64,000 nucleotides of DNA. It comes from Noviherbaspirillum soli. Lineage in GTDB: Bacteria > Pseudomonadota > Gammaproteobacteria > Burkholderiales > Burkholderiaceae_D. A program made the position numbers and the translations under genes. Where the stretch lies: contig NZ_JACYOX010000001.1 of the NCBI RefSeq assembly GCF_015352955.1, forward strand, positions 186,001-250,000. The letters run 5' to 3'. The notes under the pieces are model-generated. The model ran no database searches, was not told the origin of the DNA, and saw only the letters and a program-made list of their open reading frames with translations. Positions 1 to 9,520 of this stretch are shown here, one piece after another; position 1 is the first letter of the stretch; the number at the start of each line of letters is the position of its first letter.

Positions 1-411
1 CTGAATTTTTCGGCGGAATCCGATCAGGATAAGAACCTTGCAGGCCTGGTTCTCCAATATTGTAAAAAGTTTGAAGATGATGTGAATGCAGCCAAGGAAT
101 CATTCCTTCGAGATGGTGGGAAATTTGAAGAATTCACCAGTCAGAACGGAGATGTAGCCTCTCAATATTTTGAGATTTTTTCCGACAGCGGAAGCTTGCT
201 CCTGGATGACAATTTTGATAATGAAAGAAGCAGCAATCCGATTGCAACGCTTTGCAGAAAACTCATTATTCTAAAAGGTTCTTTGAGCCACCATCAAAAG
301 CGCAATTTTGGAAACTGGACTTTACTAGAAGCGCTCTCTTCCCTGCCAGATTTCTCTCAAATAATCGGAAGGGAATTCTACAGATTTGAAAAGAAATATG
401 CCAATGCGTAA
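1..411 (+). CDS. C-terminal part of an unrecognised protein (cut by window edge)
   Basis: The frame is open from the first base to the TAA at 409-411, so this is the last ~136 codons of a gene that begins outside the window. The visible part is hydrophilic and mostly acidic, with many Phe, Glu, Asp and Ser, and ends in a basic tail (FEKKYANA). I see no membrane segment, signal peptide or family motif. Base composition is clearly AT-richer than the genes after 2.2 kb, which suggests acquired or accessory DNA. Function unknown; a GTG at 82 could also serve as an internal start, but the open frame before it makes a truncated-by-window gene more likely. Confidence 0.5.
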   Translation: MNFSAESDQDKNLAGLVLQYCKKFEDDVNAAKESFLRDGGKFEEFTSQNGDVASQYFEIFSDSGSLLLDDNFDNERSSNPIATLCRKLIILKGSLSHHQKRNFGNWTLLEALSSLPDFSQIIGREFYRFEKKYANA

Positions 412-1108
412 AATTCCGCAATTTGAAGAAATTTATTTAATGAAGGGTTCAAAAATAAATTGATTAAATTTGGCCTGCCATCCGGAAACTTGAAAAGGCT
501 GAGCAAGGAATTTATCCTTTGCCAACTCACCAAGGCAAGGATGGACGTCCAATGTAGGCAACATTTTCATGGCAGTGAAGCCTCTGCGCCGCATCGTTTC
601 TGAACTGACCTCGTTATACCAGTCCCAATCCATAATGTCCCGGATGAAACCGATGGACTTTTTCGTCTGGCAAGACGGGTGAGGAGTCAATAGCCAAGCT
701 ATTGACGACCATCCCAACGCAAGCAGGTGGGAAAAGACGCGATTTCATGGGACGTTAGTGGATAGGAAAAACGATGGCAAGCTGGGTCTAACTGAATCGA
801 AAATGCGCTCGTTGATCCCGTGACAGATTTGCCGTGTGGTGCCGCGCATAATCCAAGGGCGGGTTCGGCGGCTGCGACCGGTGAAAAAGTTTATTGAGCT
901 TGTTTACGCTGCAAGTGGTGCCGATAAGAAAATTTTCTCTGAAGGGGACGCGAAGAATGTATGGAAGATGCTGAAGGAACAGTTTCGTATCCGAGCAGAG
1001 GAAGAATCAAATTTTTGAAAGAATCTGAGCGCTGTGAACCGAGCTGAACCAAATTTAAGATGAGATTGCAGAAAAAGGCGCAGGCATAGTTGCCCTGAGA
1101 CTGAGCAA
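412..1108. other. AT-richer stretch without a supported gene
   Basis: About 700 bases with only short open frames: a 94-codon frame on the minus strand (433-717) and a 60-codon frame on the plus strand (836-1018). Neither has a recognisable family motif. A 9-bp inverted repeat with a 3-base loop lies at 686-706 (GTCAATAGC / GCTATTGAC) but no T-run follows. The region reads like a decayed accessory segment; this is an impression from composition and lack of long frames, not a demonstrated remnant. Confidence 0.4.
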
Positions 1109-1786
1109 CTAGGATCGGGCATGTGGCGCAAGCTCAAACGCCTCTACCTCGATTCGATAAAACGCCTCGATGACGTCAGCAATCTTCCGGTAAAAGTTCG
1201 CACTGGGCATTTCCCGGATATCGGTAAGGCAGCGTTCTATCCAACTGCCAATGTACGCGTCGAAAACCTCACGTTGGATCGTTAACGGCCGGCCCTGTGC
1301 AATTAGCAAAGCCATCGTCTCAAATAGCGATCCGAGGTGATCTTCCAATTGACTGGCGCCTGCTCGCCGCACCACGCCCAATCCGCGCAGCGTATCGCGC
1401 AGCGCCGCCAATGGCCTGTCCATCATGAACCCTGATAAATAAAGCGATGCATGCGGATTGATCAGCGGCGTCCCGGTCGAGACGAACAGCGCATCGAATT
1501 CCTCGCGCACAGCCTCGGCGTCCATGATGCCGGCGACCAGCACCAGTTGCTCCCAGGCCGATTCAAGCCTCCCGGTTTCGCCGGCAATCGGATCCGCATT
1601 GGCGAGCGCATGCAGCAATTCGGACGAAGGCGGAACGAACAACAGCATGGCCAGAAGGGTGTAGAACCGGGCGCGGCCCTGCTCTTCGGCTGACTGAATA
1701 ATGGACCCGCCTTGCGCATTCCCGACCGGCGCGGTTGCAGTCTCCCCGTCAGGCGGCAAAGCGAATTTATCCTCATCAGCGTGCAT
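1109..1786 (-). CDS. TorD/DmsD-family redox enzyme maturation chaperone
   Basis: A 225-residue protein that resembles the TorD family: cytoplasmic all-helical chaperones that bind the twin-arginine leader or apo form of molybdoenzymes and help cofactor loading before export. The diagnostic stretch is EEFDALFVSTGTPLINPHAS followed by LYLSGF, matching the family's Y/F..LF.....P..PYES/ASLY signature, with an aromatic-rich helical C-terminal half (FYRKIADVIEAFYRIE). I chose the ATG at 1786 (MHADEDKF); a start at 1831 would add 15 residues, unlike the family. No molybdoenzyme or tat gene is visible nearby, so its client is unknown. It could instead serve a formate dehydrogenase or another TorD client elsewhere in the genome. 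Confidence 0.75.
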   Translation of the reverse strand: MHADEDKFALPPDGETATAPVGNAQGGSIIQSAEEQGRARFYTLLAMLLFVPPSSELLHALANADPIAGETGRLESAWEQLVLVAGIMDAEAVREEFDALFVSTGTPLINPHASLYLSGFMMDRPLAALRDTLRGLGVVRRAGASQLEDHLGSLFETMALLIAQGRPLTIQREVFDAYIGSWIERCLTDIREMPSANFYRKIADVIEAFYRIEVEAFELAPHARS

Positions 1787-2188
1787 GAATTCTTTCGGCA
1801 GAGAAAAGTCGCGTGGTCCGCGGCATGGCAAACACGATAAACAGCGCTTCGTCCTTATGCCGGAAATGTGGAATGAATGACCGGAGATCCATCAACACAT
1901 GACTTGGTTCCAGGCCTCGCCCTGCCGATCCGGCTTGCAGCGACTTTGATGGTCATTCGCATTGGAGCATGCGTCGCTGCTCCAATGCCGTCATCCCCGT
2001 GTTGAAAATCAGGTCGTTGCTGCTTCGTGCATTTCCGGTAACCTTCATGAATGCCGACAGCGGGGGTGACGCCTTGCCGTAGAGCCATGCTCGTCCAGCA
2101 TTGAAATCAAGGAAAATTTTCGGCTTCCGTTCGGACGAAGAAAAGGAACGCTGCCACGAACGGCCCGGTTGTCGCCACCGGCAAGGCG
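1787..2188. other. Intergenic region with no supported gene
   Basis: About 400 bases between the TorD-like gene and ftsK, both read leftward. Two overlapping minus-strand frames of 77-79 codons occur (1855-2088 and 1953-2192) but neither resembles a known family and they compete for the same DNA. It presumably holds the promoter of the TorD-like gene. I see no strong terminator after ftsK. Confidence 0.35.
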
Positions 2189-4822
2189 TCATTCCCCGCC
2201 CGGCGGCGACAGCACGTCCCTGCTGCCATTGCTCGACATCGCCGACACCACGCCCGCAGCCTCCATCTGTTCCACCAGCCTGGCGGCGCGGTTATAACCA
2301 ACGCGCAGCTGCCGCTGCACCGCCGATATAGACGACTTGCGGCTGCGGATCACGAACGCCACCGCCTCGTCGTACAGCGGGTCGGCTTCCGCATCGGCAT
2401 CCACCGGAGAGGCCTCGGCAGCTTCCTCCGCCGTCGCCGGCCCGGCCAGCACTGCGTCCTCGTAATCCGGTTCGCCAAACTGCTTCAGGTATTCCACCAC
2501 CCGATGCACTTCCTGGTCGGAGACGAAGGCGCCATGCACCCGTTGCGGATAACCCGAACCCGGCGGCAGGAACAGCATGTCGCCGTGTCCGAGCAGGGCT
2601 TCGGCGCCCATCTGGTCGAGCACGGTGCGGGAATCGATCTTGGACGATACCTGGAATGCCACCCGGGTTGGAATGTTGGCCTTGATCAGGCCGGTGATCA
2701 CGTCCACGGATGGCCGCTGCGTAGCCAGGATCAGGTGGATGCCGGCGGCGCGCGCCTTCTGCGCCAGGCGGGCGATCAGCTCCTCGATCTTCTTGCCGGC
2801 GACCATCATCAGGTCCGCCAGTTCGTCGATCACCACCACGATCATCGGCAGCGGCTCCAGCGGCTCGGGTGCGTCCGGGGTCAGGGAGAACGGATTGGCG
2901 ACCTTGCGGCCGAGCTGGGCGGCGTCGCGGATCTTCTGGTTGTAGCCGGCCAGGTTGCGCACGCCCAGCGCAGACATCAGGCGATAGCGCCGGTCCATCT
3001 CGCCCACGCACCAGGACAGCGCATTGGCCGCCAGCTTCATGTCCGTCACCACCGGCGCCAGCAGGTGGGCGATGCCGTCATAGACCGACAGCTCCAGCAT
3101 CTTGGGGTCGATCATGATCAGGCGCACATCCTCGGGCGTGGCCTTGTAGAGCAGCGACAGGATCATCGCATTGATCGCCACCGACTTGCCCGAGCCGGTG
3201 GTGCCGGCCACCAGCATGTGCGGCGCGCGGGCGAGGTCGGTCACCACCGGCCTGCCGGTGATGTCCTTGCCCAGCGCAATCGTCAGGTGGGATGGCGAGC
3301 CGCGATAGGCGTCGGACTCCAGGATTTCCGACAGCCGTATCATCTGCCGCCGGGTGTTGGGCAATTCCAGGCCCATGCAGGTCTTGCCGGGGATGGTTTC
3401 CACCACGCGGATCGAGGTCAGGCCCAGTGCGCGCGCCAGGTCCTTCATCAGGCCGACGATCTGGGCGCCGCGCACGCCGGTGGCGGGTTCGACCTCATAG
3501 CGGGTGATCACCGGGCCGGCGCCGGCGCCCAGCACCGTGACCGGCACCTTGAATTCTTTCAGGCGCTGCTCGATCAGCTGGCCGGTCTGTTCCAGTTCCT
3601 CGGCCGAGATATCGATGGTGGTGCCATCGGCTGCGTCCAGCAGGGTCAACCCCGGCAGGGGCATGGCCTGCGGCCGACGTGCTGGCGGCGCAACCGGTGC
3701 AATCGACGCCGCCGGCGCCACCATTGAGAAGGATGGTGCTGCCGCGCTGGCCGGGGCAGGGCTGCTAGCCATGCCCAGCGCAGGCATCTCCGAGCCCAGG
3801 AACAGGTCGCTGCTGTCGATCACCGGAATGTCCGGGGCTGGCATCGGCCCGGCATGCCACGCGGCCGGGGATGCCGCGGCGGAAAAACCGGGTGGCAAAA
3901 ACTCGCTGCTGTCGATGACTTCGCCGAAGCCCGGCGGCAGGAACAGGCTGCTGTCGATGGTCTCCTCGTCGGCCGGTGCGGAGTGCCTGGCCGCCGTGAT
4001 GCTGCTGCCCGTGGTGGTGGGGGAGGGGATTGAGGTGGTCATGGCCTGGGCGACCGGCCTGGCAGGAACGGCTGGCGCGGACATGGGCGCTGCCGCCGGG
4101 CGCGGCTGGCGCAGGGCTTCGCGCCGCTCGCGTTCGCGGCGCGCGGCGAGTTCCTCGGCACGTGCGCGTGCCAGCATCGCCTCGGTGGGACGCAGGCTCT
4201 CGACCGCGTCCCAGGCGCTGGGCGCGCGCGGCGCCGGCCGGGCGGCGGGCTTTTCAGTCGACGCCACCGGTTGCGCCTGACGGCGACCAGCCACGGTTTC
4301 CTGCGGCGGAATCGGCGGCGGCAAGGTCCAGGACTGGTGCTTGCGCGGCGGCGGCGTGGTGGCGGCGCGCAGGCTCCCCGGATTCGACCTTGCCGGCGGC
4401 GGCTCGGCCGACAGGGTGCGGCGCGGCAGCAGCGCCTCGCCCGGCAGGGACGGTCCGCGCGGCGCCACATCGTCTTCCGATTCGGTCCTGACGCCAGGCC
4501 GGCCAAACAGCCAGAACAGGCCCAGCGCCATCACAGCCAGCAGCAACAGCGCGCTGAAGACGCCGCCGAATGCCTGGGTCAGCCCGCCAGCCACCCAATG
4601 ACCGAAAGCGGCCGGCGCCGGGCCGGTGTCGGGCCGGCCACGCAGCTTTGCCTCGAGTGCGCTGCTTGCGCAGAAGATCAGCAGGGTGCCCAGCCAGAGT
4701 CGTATCGAGCCGCGGCCGCGTGCGCCGGGGCCCATGCCCAGCAGGCCGCCGGCCAGGCGCGCAAGCAAGGGCAGCACCCATAAAACCGACCAGCCAAAAA
4801 AGGAAAAAACAGCGATTTGCAT
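2189..4822 (-). CDS. ftsK: FtsK/SpoIIIE-type DNA translocase
   Basis: A hexameric ATP-driven DNA pump acting at the division septum, where the family clears chromosome ends and activates XerCD at dif. Order along 877 residues: hydrophobic segments within about residues 3-30, 40-56 and 80-105; a Pro/Ala-rich linker to about 390; the motor with Walker A GTTGSGKS near 541 and Walker [10 protein letters not shown] near 662; and a C-terminal winged-helix gamma domain that reads KOPS-like sites ([20 protein letters not shown]). The family normally has about four N-terminal helices; here the frame is closed by a TAG at 4844-4846, only seven codons upstream of the ATG, so the membrane part is reduced. 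The linker repeats an IDSS.FLPPGF motif. The gene stands alone, divergent from pip. The motor assignment is certain; whether this is the main FtsK or a second paralogue is not. Confidence 0.93.
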   Translation of the reverse strand: MQIAVFSFFGWSVLWVLPLLARLAGGLLGMGPGARGRGSIRLWLGTLLIFCASSALEAKLRGRPDTGPAPAAFGHWVAGGLTQAFGGVFSALLLLAVMALGLFWLFGRPGVRTESEDDVAPRGPSLPGEALLPRRTLSAEPPPARSNPGSLRAATTPPPRKHQSWTLPPPIPPQETVAGRRQAQPVASTEKPAARPAPRAPSAWDAVESLRPTEAMLARARAEELAARRERERREALRQPRPAAAPMSAPAVPARPVAQAMTTSIPSPTTTGSSITAARHSAPADEETIDSSLFLPPGFGEVIDSSEFLPPGFSAAASPAAWHAGPMPAPDIPVIDSSDLFLGSEMPALGMASSPAPASAAAPSFSMVAPAASIAPVAPPARRPQAMPLPGLTLLDAADGTTIDISAEELEQTGQLIEQRLKEFKVPVTVLGAGAGPVITRYEVEPATGVRGAQIVGLMKDLARALGLTSIRVVETIPGKTCMGLELPNTRRQMIRLSEILESDAYRGSPSHLTIALGKDITGRPVVTDLARAPHMLVAGTTGSGKSVAINAMILSLLYKATPEDVRLIMIDPKMLELSVYDGIAHLLAPVVTDMKLAANALSWCVGEMDRRYRLMSALGVRNLAGYNQKIRDAAQLGRKVANPFSLTPDAPEPLEPLPMIVVVIDELADLMMVAGKKIEELIARLAQKARAAGIHLILATQRPSVDVITGLIKANIPTRVAFQVSSKIDSRTVLDQMGAEALLGHGDMLFLPPGSGYPQRVHGAFVSDQEVHRVVEYLKQFGEPDYEDAVLAGPATAEEAAEASPVDADAEADPLYDEAVAFVIRSRKSSISAVQRQLRVGYNRAARLVEQMEAAGVVSAMSSNGSRDVLSPPGGE

Positions 4823-5040
4823 ACTTCGGATTGCGATGGAGTCCTAAAGCCCGTTATCGCGTGGGTTTCAGCGTTCGGGGAAATGGTGCGGCAGACATGA
4901 GTTAGCCTCCCGAATGCGCGATTAACGCCCGAGAGAGCGATAGACTTCTGTATCCTGTGAAATGGAAAGCAGGCAGTTTACCCGAAACCCAACATGACGC
5001 GGCCGCGAAAAGGCGCTTGTTTACCGACTATCCATCAGCC

Positions 5041-6063
5041 ATGAACACTCTTGATGACACCAGTAGGCAGGGAGGCGTTTTCAGCCTGCCCGGAAACGCC
5101 GGTAACCCATTGGAAAGCGTGCTTTTCCCGCCGATTGAACCGTATCGAAGCGGCGCATTGCCGGTCGACCGGCTGCACACCCTGTATTGGGAAGAGTGCG
5201 GCAACCCGGACGGCGAGCCGGTGCTGTTCCTGCATGGCGGGCCGGGAGGCGGGCTGTCGCCGCGCCACCGTCGTTTCTTCGATCCCGCGCATTACCGCAT
5301 TGTGCTGTTCGACCAGCGTGGCGCCGGCCAGTCGACGCCGCTTGGAGAGGTGCGGGACAACACCACGCCGCTCCTGGTCGACGATATCGAACAGTTGCGG
5401 GAAATGCTGGGTATCCAGCGCTGGCTGGTGTTTGGCGGTTCATGGGGCGCCACCCTGGCGCTGGCCTATGGAGAACGCCATCCGGAACGATGCAGCGGTT
5501 TTATCCTGCGCGGCGTGTTCCTGTGCAGCCAGGAGGAAATCGACTGGTTCATGACCGGCATGGCGAAGTTCTTCCCCGAACCCCATGCAGCGTTCGCCGC
5601 CGAGGTGCTGCCTTCCGAACCCGGCGATTTGCTCAATGCCTATGCCGAACGCCTGTTCGGCAACGATACCGCCGCCATGCTGCGCGCGGCGCGGGCGTGG
5701 AGCCTGTACGAAAGCCGCTGCGCCTATCTTCATCCACAGCCGGAACCGGCGGGCGGCGACAGCGACGCGGCCTGCCTCGCCATTGCCAGGCTGGAGGCGC
5801 ATTACTTTCTCAATGCCGGTTTCATGGAAACGCAGGCGTTGCTGAACAACCTCGAACGTATCTGCCATCTGCCTGCCTGCATCGTGCAGGGCCGCTACGA
5901 CATGATCTGCCCGCCGGTGACCGCAATGCGGTTGCATGCGAACTGGCCTGGATCGCGCCTGGACATCATCGCCGACGCTGGTCACGCCGCGTCCGAGCCA
6001 GGCATTGCGGCTGCATTGATCAGGGCCACGGAGCAGTTTCGCTTGCACCGCCGCTTCGACTAA
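5041..6063 (+). CDS. pip: Prolyl aminopeptidase (proline iminopeptidase), peptidase family S33
   Basis: Cytoplasmic alpha/beta-hydrolase that removes N-terminal proline from peptides. The sequence shows the oxyanion-hole motif HGGPGGG, the FDQRGAGQS segment typical of prolyl aminopeptidases, the nucleophile elbow GGSWGA (Ser), the acid in GRYDMICP and the His in AGHAASEPG. All three members of the catalytic triad are therefore present. The start ATG at 5041 gives 340 residues; the frame extends upstream to a GTG at 4957, but family members run about 310-325 residues and the extra part has no similarity to the fold. Monocistronic, divergent from ftsK. Confidence 0.92.
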   Translation: MNTLDDTSRQGGVFSLPGNAGNPLESVLFPPIEPYRSGALPVDRLHTLYWEECGNPDGEPVLFLHGGPGGGLSPRHRRFFDPAHYRIVLFDQRGAGQSTPLGEVRDNTTPLLVDDIEQLREMLGIQRWLVFGGSWGATLALAYGERHPERCSGFILRGVFLCSQEEIDWFMTGMAKFFPEPHAAFAAEVLPSEPGDLLNAYAERLFGNDTAAMLRAARAWSLYESRCAYLHPQPEPAGGDSDAACLAIARLEAHYFLNAGFMETQALLNNLERICHLPACIVQGRYDMICPPVTAMRLHANWPGSRLDIIADAGHAASEPGIAAALIRATEQFRLHRRFD

Positions 6064-6186
6064 TTTCGGCTTGCTCACGGCAGCCGACAGCGGGATGCCG
6101 ACTGTCCTACAACATGACGGGAGATTGTCTGATATCAACATTTCTGCGCAGTGTCTATTCTTCCAGCATCGAACTGGGGAACCAAC

Positions 6187-6303
6187 ATGCGTAAATATCA
6201 ATCAGGCGTTATTGCTCTCGTGCCCGCTGTGGTATCGGCGGTGTCGGTCTACGTCCTCAGTTCGGCGGAATTCCTGCAGAACTCGCTTCCTTTCGTTCCA
6301 TGA
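6187..6303 (+). CDS. Possible 38-residue hydrophobic peptide
   Basis: An ATG at 6187 is preceded by GGGGAACCAAC, an acceptable ribosome site, and opens a 38-codon frame: a basic start (MRKYQ), a hydrophobic central stretch rich in Val and Ala (about residues 8-25) that could be one membrane segment, and a short polar tail. The stop is followed immediately by a strong hairpin terminator, which fits a real short transcript. No family is recognised. It could be a small membrane protein or simply a leader frame; codon evidence is too short to decide. Confidence 0.4.
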   Translation: MRKYQSGVIALVPAVVSAVSVYVLSSAEFLQNSLPFVP

Positions 6304-6335
6304 AAAAAGCCGTCGGAAATTGCCGACGGCTTTTT
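6304..6335. terminator. Bidirectional rho-independent terminator
   Basis: A perfect 13-bp stem AAAAAGCCGTCGG / CCGACGGCTTTTT with a 6-base loop lies between the small plus-strand frame ending at 6303 and the porin gene ending at 6377 on the minus strand. The A-run on one side and T-run on the other make it usable in both directions. Confidence 0.85.
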
Positions 6336-6376
6336 AGGTAAAGCAGGGCGCCAAGGCACCCTGGATGGCGCTTCGT

Positions 6377-7423
6377 TCAGAACGAGTGCCGGACGCCGAC
6401 GTTGAACAGGCGCACGCTCTGGCCGAACTGCTCGCCACGGAAGGTGTTGAGCGCGACATCGCTGTCATTTTTCGTGTACGACACCGAGGTGTAGACGTTG
6501 GTACGCTTGGACAGCTTGTGGGAGTAGCCCAGCGCGTACTGGTCGCTCCGGCCTTCGGCAAGGTCGGTCAGCTCATTGCGGATGAAGGAAGCCATCACGC
6601 TGCCGGCAGCGCCGACCGGCACGGTGACGCCAGCCAGCAGGTTGCGGTCCTTGCCGCCGCCGCTGATGCTGCCGAGGCGATTTTCCGCATAGCCCAGATG
6701 CGCTGTTGCCAGGCCAAAGTCATAGGTGCCGCCGACCAGCAGAGCGCGGTTGTCGCCGGTTGAGGTGCCGAATCCGGCCGGCGCAGACACCGTGTTCGCC
6801 TTCAGGTAAGCCAGTTGCAGGTTGAGCGGACCGTTGGCGTAGCTCAGCCCCAGGCCCGTGCTGCGCTTGGCCGAGTAGTCGCCCGCCTGCTCGCCCAGGC
6901 TGTAGGTCAGCGTACCGACCAGGCCTGCCACGGTCGGGGTGCTGTAGGCGATGGTGTTGTCGGACCGCAGGAACGGGTCGGCGGCGTAGGTGCCATAGCC
7001 AAACACTTTCTGCGAATTGCCGGCCAGGTTGATGTGGAAAGGATCGATCTTGTCGAGCGCCGTGTAGAGCACGGTCTGCTGACGACCCAGTTTCAGGCCA
7101 CCGAAATTACCGTCCAGACCGAGCCAGGCCTGGCGTCCGAACAGGCGTCCGCCTTGCCCGGAGGTGCCGTTGTCGAGATTGATGCCGCTCTCCAGCACGA
7201 ACTGCGCCGCCATGCCGCCGCCCAGGTCCTCACGGCCCTTGAAGCCGAGACGGCTGCCCGACTGCTGGCCGCTCTCCATCGAGACGGTCTTGCCGGCGGG
7301 GTTGCTGTCGTCACGCCTGGCGATGCCGATGTCCATCACGCCATATACGGCGACGCTGGTCTGCGCCGCGGCGCTCCCGGAAATGGCTGTCAGCACGGCC
7401 AGTCCTGCTACTGCTTTTTTCAT
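6377..7423 (-). CDS. Outer-membrane general porin (Burkholderia-type trimeric porin)
   Basis: A 348-residue beta-barrel porin for passive uptake of small hydrophilic solutes. It has a signal peptide (MKKAVAGLAVLTAISGSAAA, cut before QTSVAVYG), the conserved N-terminal strand SVAVYGVMDIGI, the SRLGFKGREDLGGG turn and LFGRQAWLGL segment of betaproteobacterial porins, and a C-terminal aromatic (RHSF) needed for BAM-dependent insertion. The frame extends upstream to 7621 but the signal peptide fixes the start at the ATG at 7423. About 260 bases upstream are free of genes and should hold the promoter. Substrate preference cannot be read from the sequence. Confidence 0.92.
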   Translation of the reverse strand: MKKAVAGLAVLTAISGSAAAQTSVAVYGVMDIGIARRDDSNPAGKTVSMESGQQSGSRLGFKGREDLGGGMAAQFVLESGINLDNGTSGQGGRLFGRQAWLGLDGNFGGLKLGRQQTVLYTALDKIDPFHINLAGNSQKVFGYGTYAADPFLRSDNTIAYSTPTVAGLVGTLTYSLGEQAGDYSAKRSTGLGLSYANGPLNLQLAYLKANTVSAPAGFGTSTGDNRALLVGGTYDFGLATAHLGYAENRLGSISGGGKDRNLLAGVTVPVGAAGSVMASFIRNELTDLAEGRSDQYALGYSHKLSKRTNVYTSVSYTKNDSDVALNTFRGEQFGQSVRLFNVGVRHSF

Positions 7424-7687
7424 CTTGGCTATCCCATTTGATGCTGTGTGTATGAACGTCGCTTGGCCTCGTGCCGCGCGAGCGGTTGCCGCATGAGATG
7501 CGTTTGATAGCGCCCGGAAGGTAGTCCTGGCCGCACGCATCAATGAATGCCGGAGGGTATTTTCCCCATGCATCAGGCAACGAGTGCCATTGTAGGGATT
7601 GGCGCCAAACGGATTGACCATGCCTGCGGCAATGTACTATTGCCCGGAAAGAAACAATTGTGTCCGATCAAGCCGCACAACCGGGGC

Positions 7688-8851
7688 TCAGCGTTTTGGC
7701 CAATGCCAGGCGGGTCTTTCCAGCGCATGCACGCCTTGGATCACGGTTTCACCGTAGTCCTTTTCAAGCGTCATTGTGGCGGCGTCGCCCTCCCGTTCCA
7801 GCGCCGCCGCCAGACGGGTGGAATGGGAAACTACCACGATCTGGCTTTCACCGGAAGCCTTGACGATCAGCCTCGCCAGCGCGGGCAACAGGTCGGGATG
7901 GAGGCTGGTCTCGGGTTCATTGAGCACCATCAGCGCGGGCGGTCGGGGTGAGAGCAGGGCGGCAATGCACAGCAGGTAGCGCAGCGTGCCCTCCGACAGT
8001 TCCGCGGCAGACAGCGCCCTGAGCAGCCCATGCTGCCACATCTCGATCTGCAGGCCGTTGCCGACCTGCCTGACGCCTACCCTGGCGCCGGGAAAGGCGT
8101 CGGACACGGCGTCGTTGAGCGCGGCCGCATCGCCGATCTCACGTATGGTCTGCCATGTCGCCGCCAGGCTGGCGCCGTCCGCTGTCAGGACCGCGGTGTG
8201 GGTGGCGATCTGGGCGCGTCTCGCGGGAGCGTCGATATCGGTGCGCAACTGGTCGTAAAAACGCCACGAACGGATTTGCTCGCGCAGCATCAGCATTTCG
8301 GGAGCGGCATTGGGGTCCGCCAGTTCGGCCAGCATGCTATCGAATGGCGACAGCGTTTCGGTCATCTGACGCCAGGCGCCATCGCTGGCCCGGGTATGGA
8401 CGGTCCAGTTTTTACGGTCCACCAGCAGAGCGGCCGGCCGCAGGACGGCGCCGCTCCAGATGCATTCGCGCTTGATTTCGGGATCGGATCCGAACATGGA
8501 CGAGGAGGGCAAGGGCAGGCCGAGGTCGATCGCATATCCCAGTTGCCCGGTGCCGAAGCCAAGCTTGAGATTGACCGGCTCTTTCCGGCGCGTGCCCTGA
8601 GGCGAGTGCTCACCCTGCCGGACCGCGGCGGAAATGGTTTCCGGTCCGGCCCATAAGGTCGACTGCAGGCCGCCTTCATCGGCCAGCGCAGCAATCAGGC
8701 GCCCCTGCGCCGTGAAGGCAAGCAGGCGGAGGGCATGATAAAGGCTGGATTTGCCGCTGCCATTGGCGCCAGTGACGATATTGAGCCGGTTCAGGGGAAT
8801 GACGAGATGACGGATGGAACGGTAATTCGCGATGGCAAGGGTGGTGAGCAT
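7688..8851 (-). CDS. Predicted ATPase of the RecF/SMC-like AAA family
   Basis: A 387-residue cytoplasmic ATPase resembling the stand-alone COG4637 type. The N-terminus has the typical LAIANYRSIRHLVIPLNRLN lead into a Walker A GANGSGKSS (about residue 30). The C-terminal half has an ABC-like signature region (LSEGTLRYLLCIAALLS) and a Walker B variant MVLNEPETSLHPDLL, followed by a VVSHS switch. Such proteins act in DNA repair or as partners of OLD-type nucleases, but no TOPRIM nuclease gene is next to it, so its role is unknown. Family assignment is firm, cellular role is not. Confidence 0.85.
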   Translation of the reverse strand: MLTTLAIANYRSIRHLVIPLNRLNIVTGANGSGKSSLYHALRLLAFTAQGRLIAALADEGGLQSTLWAGPETISAAVRQGEHSPQGTRRKEPVNLKLGFGTGQLGYAIDLGLPLPSSSMFGSDPEIKRECIWSGAVLRPAALLVDRKNWTVHTRASDGAWRQMTETLSPFDSMLAELADPNAAPEMLMLREQIRSWRFYDQLRTDIDAPARRAQIATHTAVLTADGASLAATWQTIREIGDAAALNDAVSDAFPGARVGVRQVGNGLQIEMWQHGLLRALSAAELSEGTLRYLLCIAALLSPRPPALMVLNEPETSLHPDLLPALARLIVKASGESQIVVVSHSTRLAAALEREGDAATMTLEKDYGETVIQGVHALERPAWHWPKR

Positions 8852-9228
8852 GGCGGGTTTTGCTGGCGGCTGGCTGGAAGGAAATCACTGCAATGTGCAA
8901 CCGTTGGCAGAGGTGGTTGCGTGGCGTCTGTTGGTAACCCGACTCGACCGAGGTTTCCTGGGGGTTGAATAAAAATGCAATTATCGAAGCCAAAAATAGA
9001 AAAACCTTAAAACACTAAAACCACTAACAGGAACGAGGGCCTATGCGCAAAAACTTTCTGGCTTGGCATGAAAAGCCTTGATCAAAATCAGGGGATCGGG
9101 TGTGATCAGCGCCGCGCCGGAACAGGGTTCGCTAATTCCCGTCGAAGTGATAGCAACTTTGTCATTGTGGAAATTTTCAGGATGCAAGGCGGCTGCACAG
9201 ACTTCATTACTCAATGAAAGGATCAACG
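8852..9228. other. Intergenic region between divergent genes
   Basis: Roughly 375 bases separating the leftward ATPase gene from the rightward small lipoprotein. AT-rich in the centre (around 8985-9030). It should contain promoters for both directions, but I could not pick a convincing -35/-10 pair. Short frames on both strands here have no support. Confidence 0.3.
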
Positions 9229-9438
9229 ATGAAAGTTTCTACCAACAGCGCCCGGGTGATGCTGGCGGCAACAGCGCTCATGCTTGTCCTTGGAGGCTGC
9301 AACCGCAGCGCAGACACGGGCACGGGCACGGGCACGGCAGCGGGCGGCAGCGGAACGTCCGGCAGCACGGCCGCCGGCGCTGGCACGGCCGGCACCGGGA
9401 CCAGCGGCACCACGGGCACGACCGGGACCAGCAAGTAA
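9229..9438 (+). CDS. Small Thr/Gly-rich lipoprotein
   Basis: A 69-residue protein with a lipoprotein signal peptide: positive start (MKVSTNSAR), hydrophobic core, and lipobox LVLGGC with the Cys at about residue 24 that would be lipidated. The mature part is low-complexity, almost only Gly, Thr, Ser and Ala (GTGTGTAAGG...GTTGTTGTSK), so it is probably unstructured. Start chosen at 9229 because AAAGGA lies 7-8 bases upstream; the ATG at 9214 would put that sequence inside the gene. A hairpin terminator follows. Function unknown; low-complexity lipoproteins of this kind occur in many Burkholderiales. Confidence 0.7.
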   Translation: MKVSTNSARVMLAATALMLVLGGCNRSADTGTGTGTAAGGSGTSGSTAAGAGTAGTGTSGTTGTTGTSK

Positions 9439-9495
9439 AGGGCGGGACGATCAGCTAGTCAATCCGTCTCGGTCGATCCATTTAGTGCAGTCATG

Positions 9496-9520
9496 GCCCG
9501 CGTACGAACGCGGGCTTTTT
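9496..9520 (+). terminator. Rho-independent terminator after the small lipoprotein
   Basis: Stem GCCCGCGT / ACGCGGGC with an ACGA loop followed by TTTTT, 58 bases after the lipoprotein stop codon. Confidence 0.8.

Noticed and set aside
1855-2192. Two overlapping minus-strand frames of 77-79 codons between the TorD-like gene and ftsK
   Set aside because: They compete for the same DNA, lack good ribosome sites and show no recognisable family.
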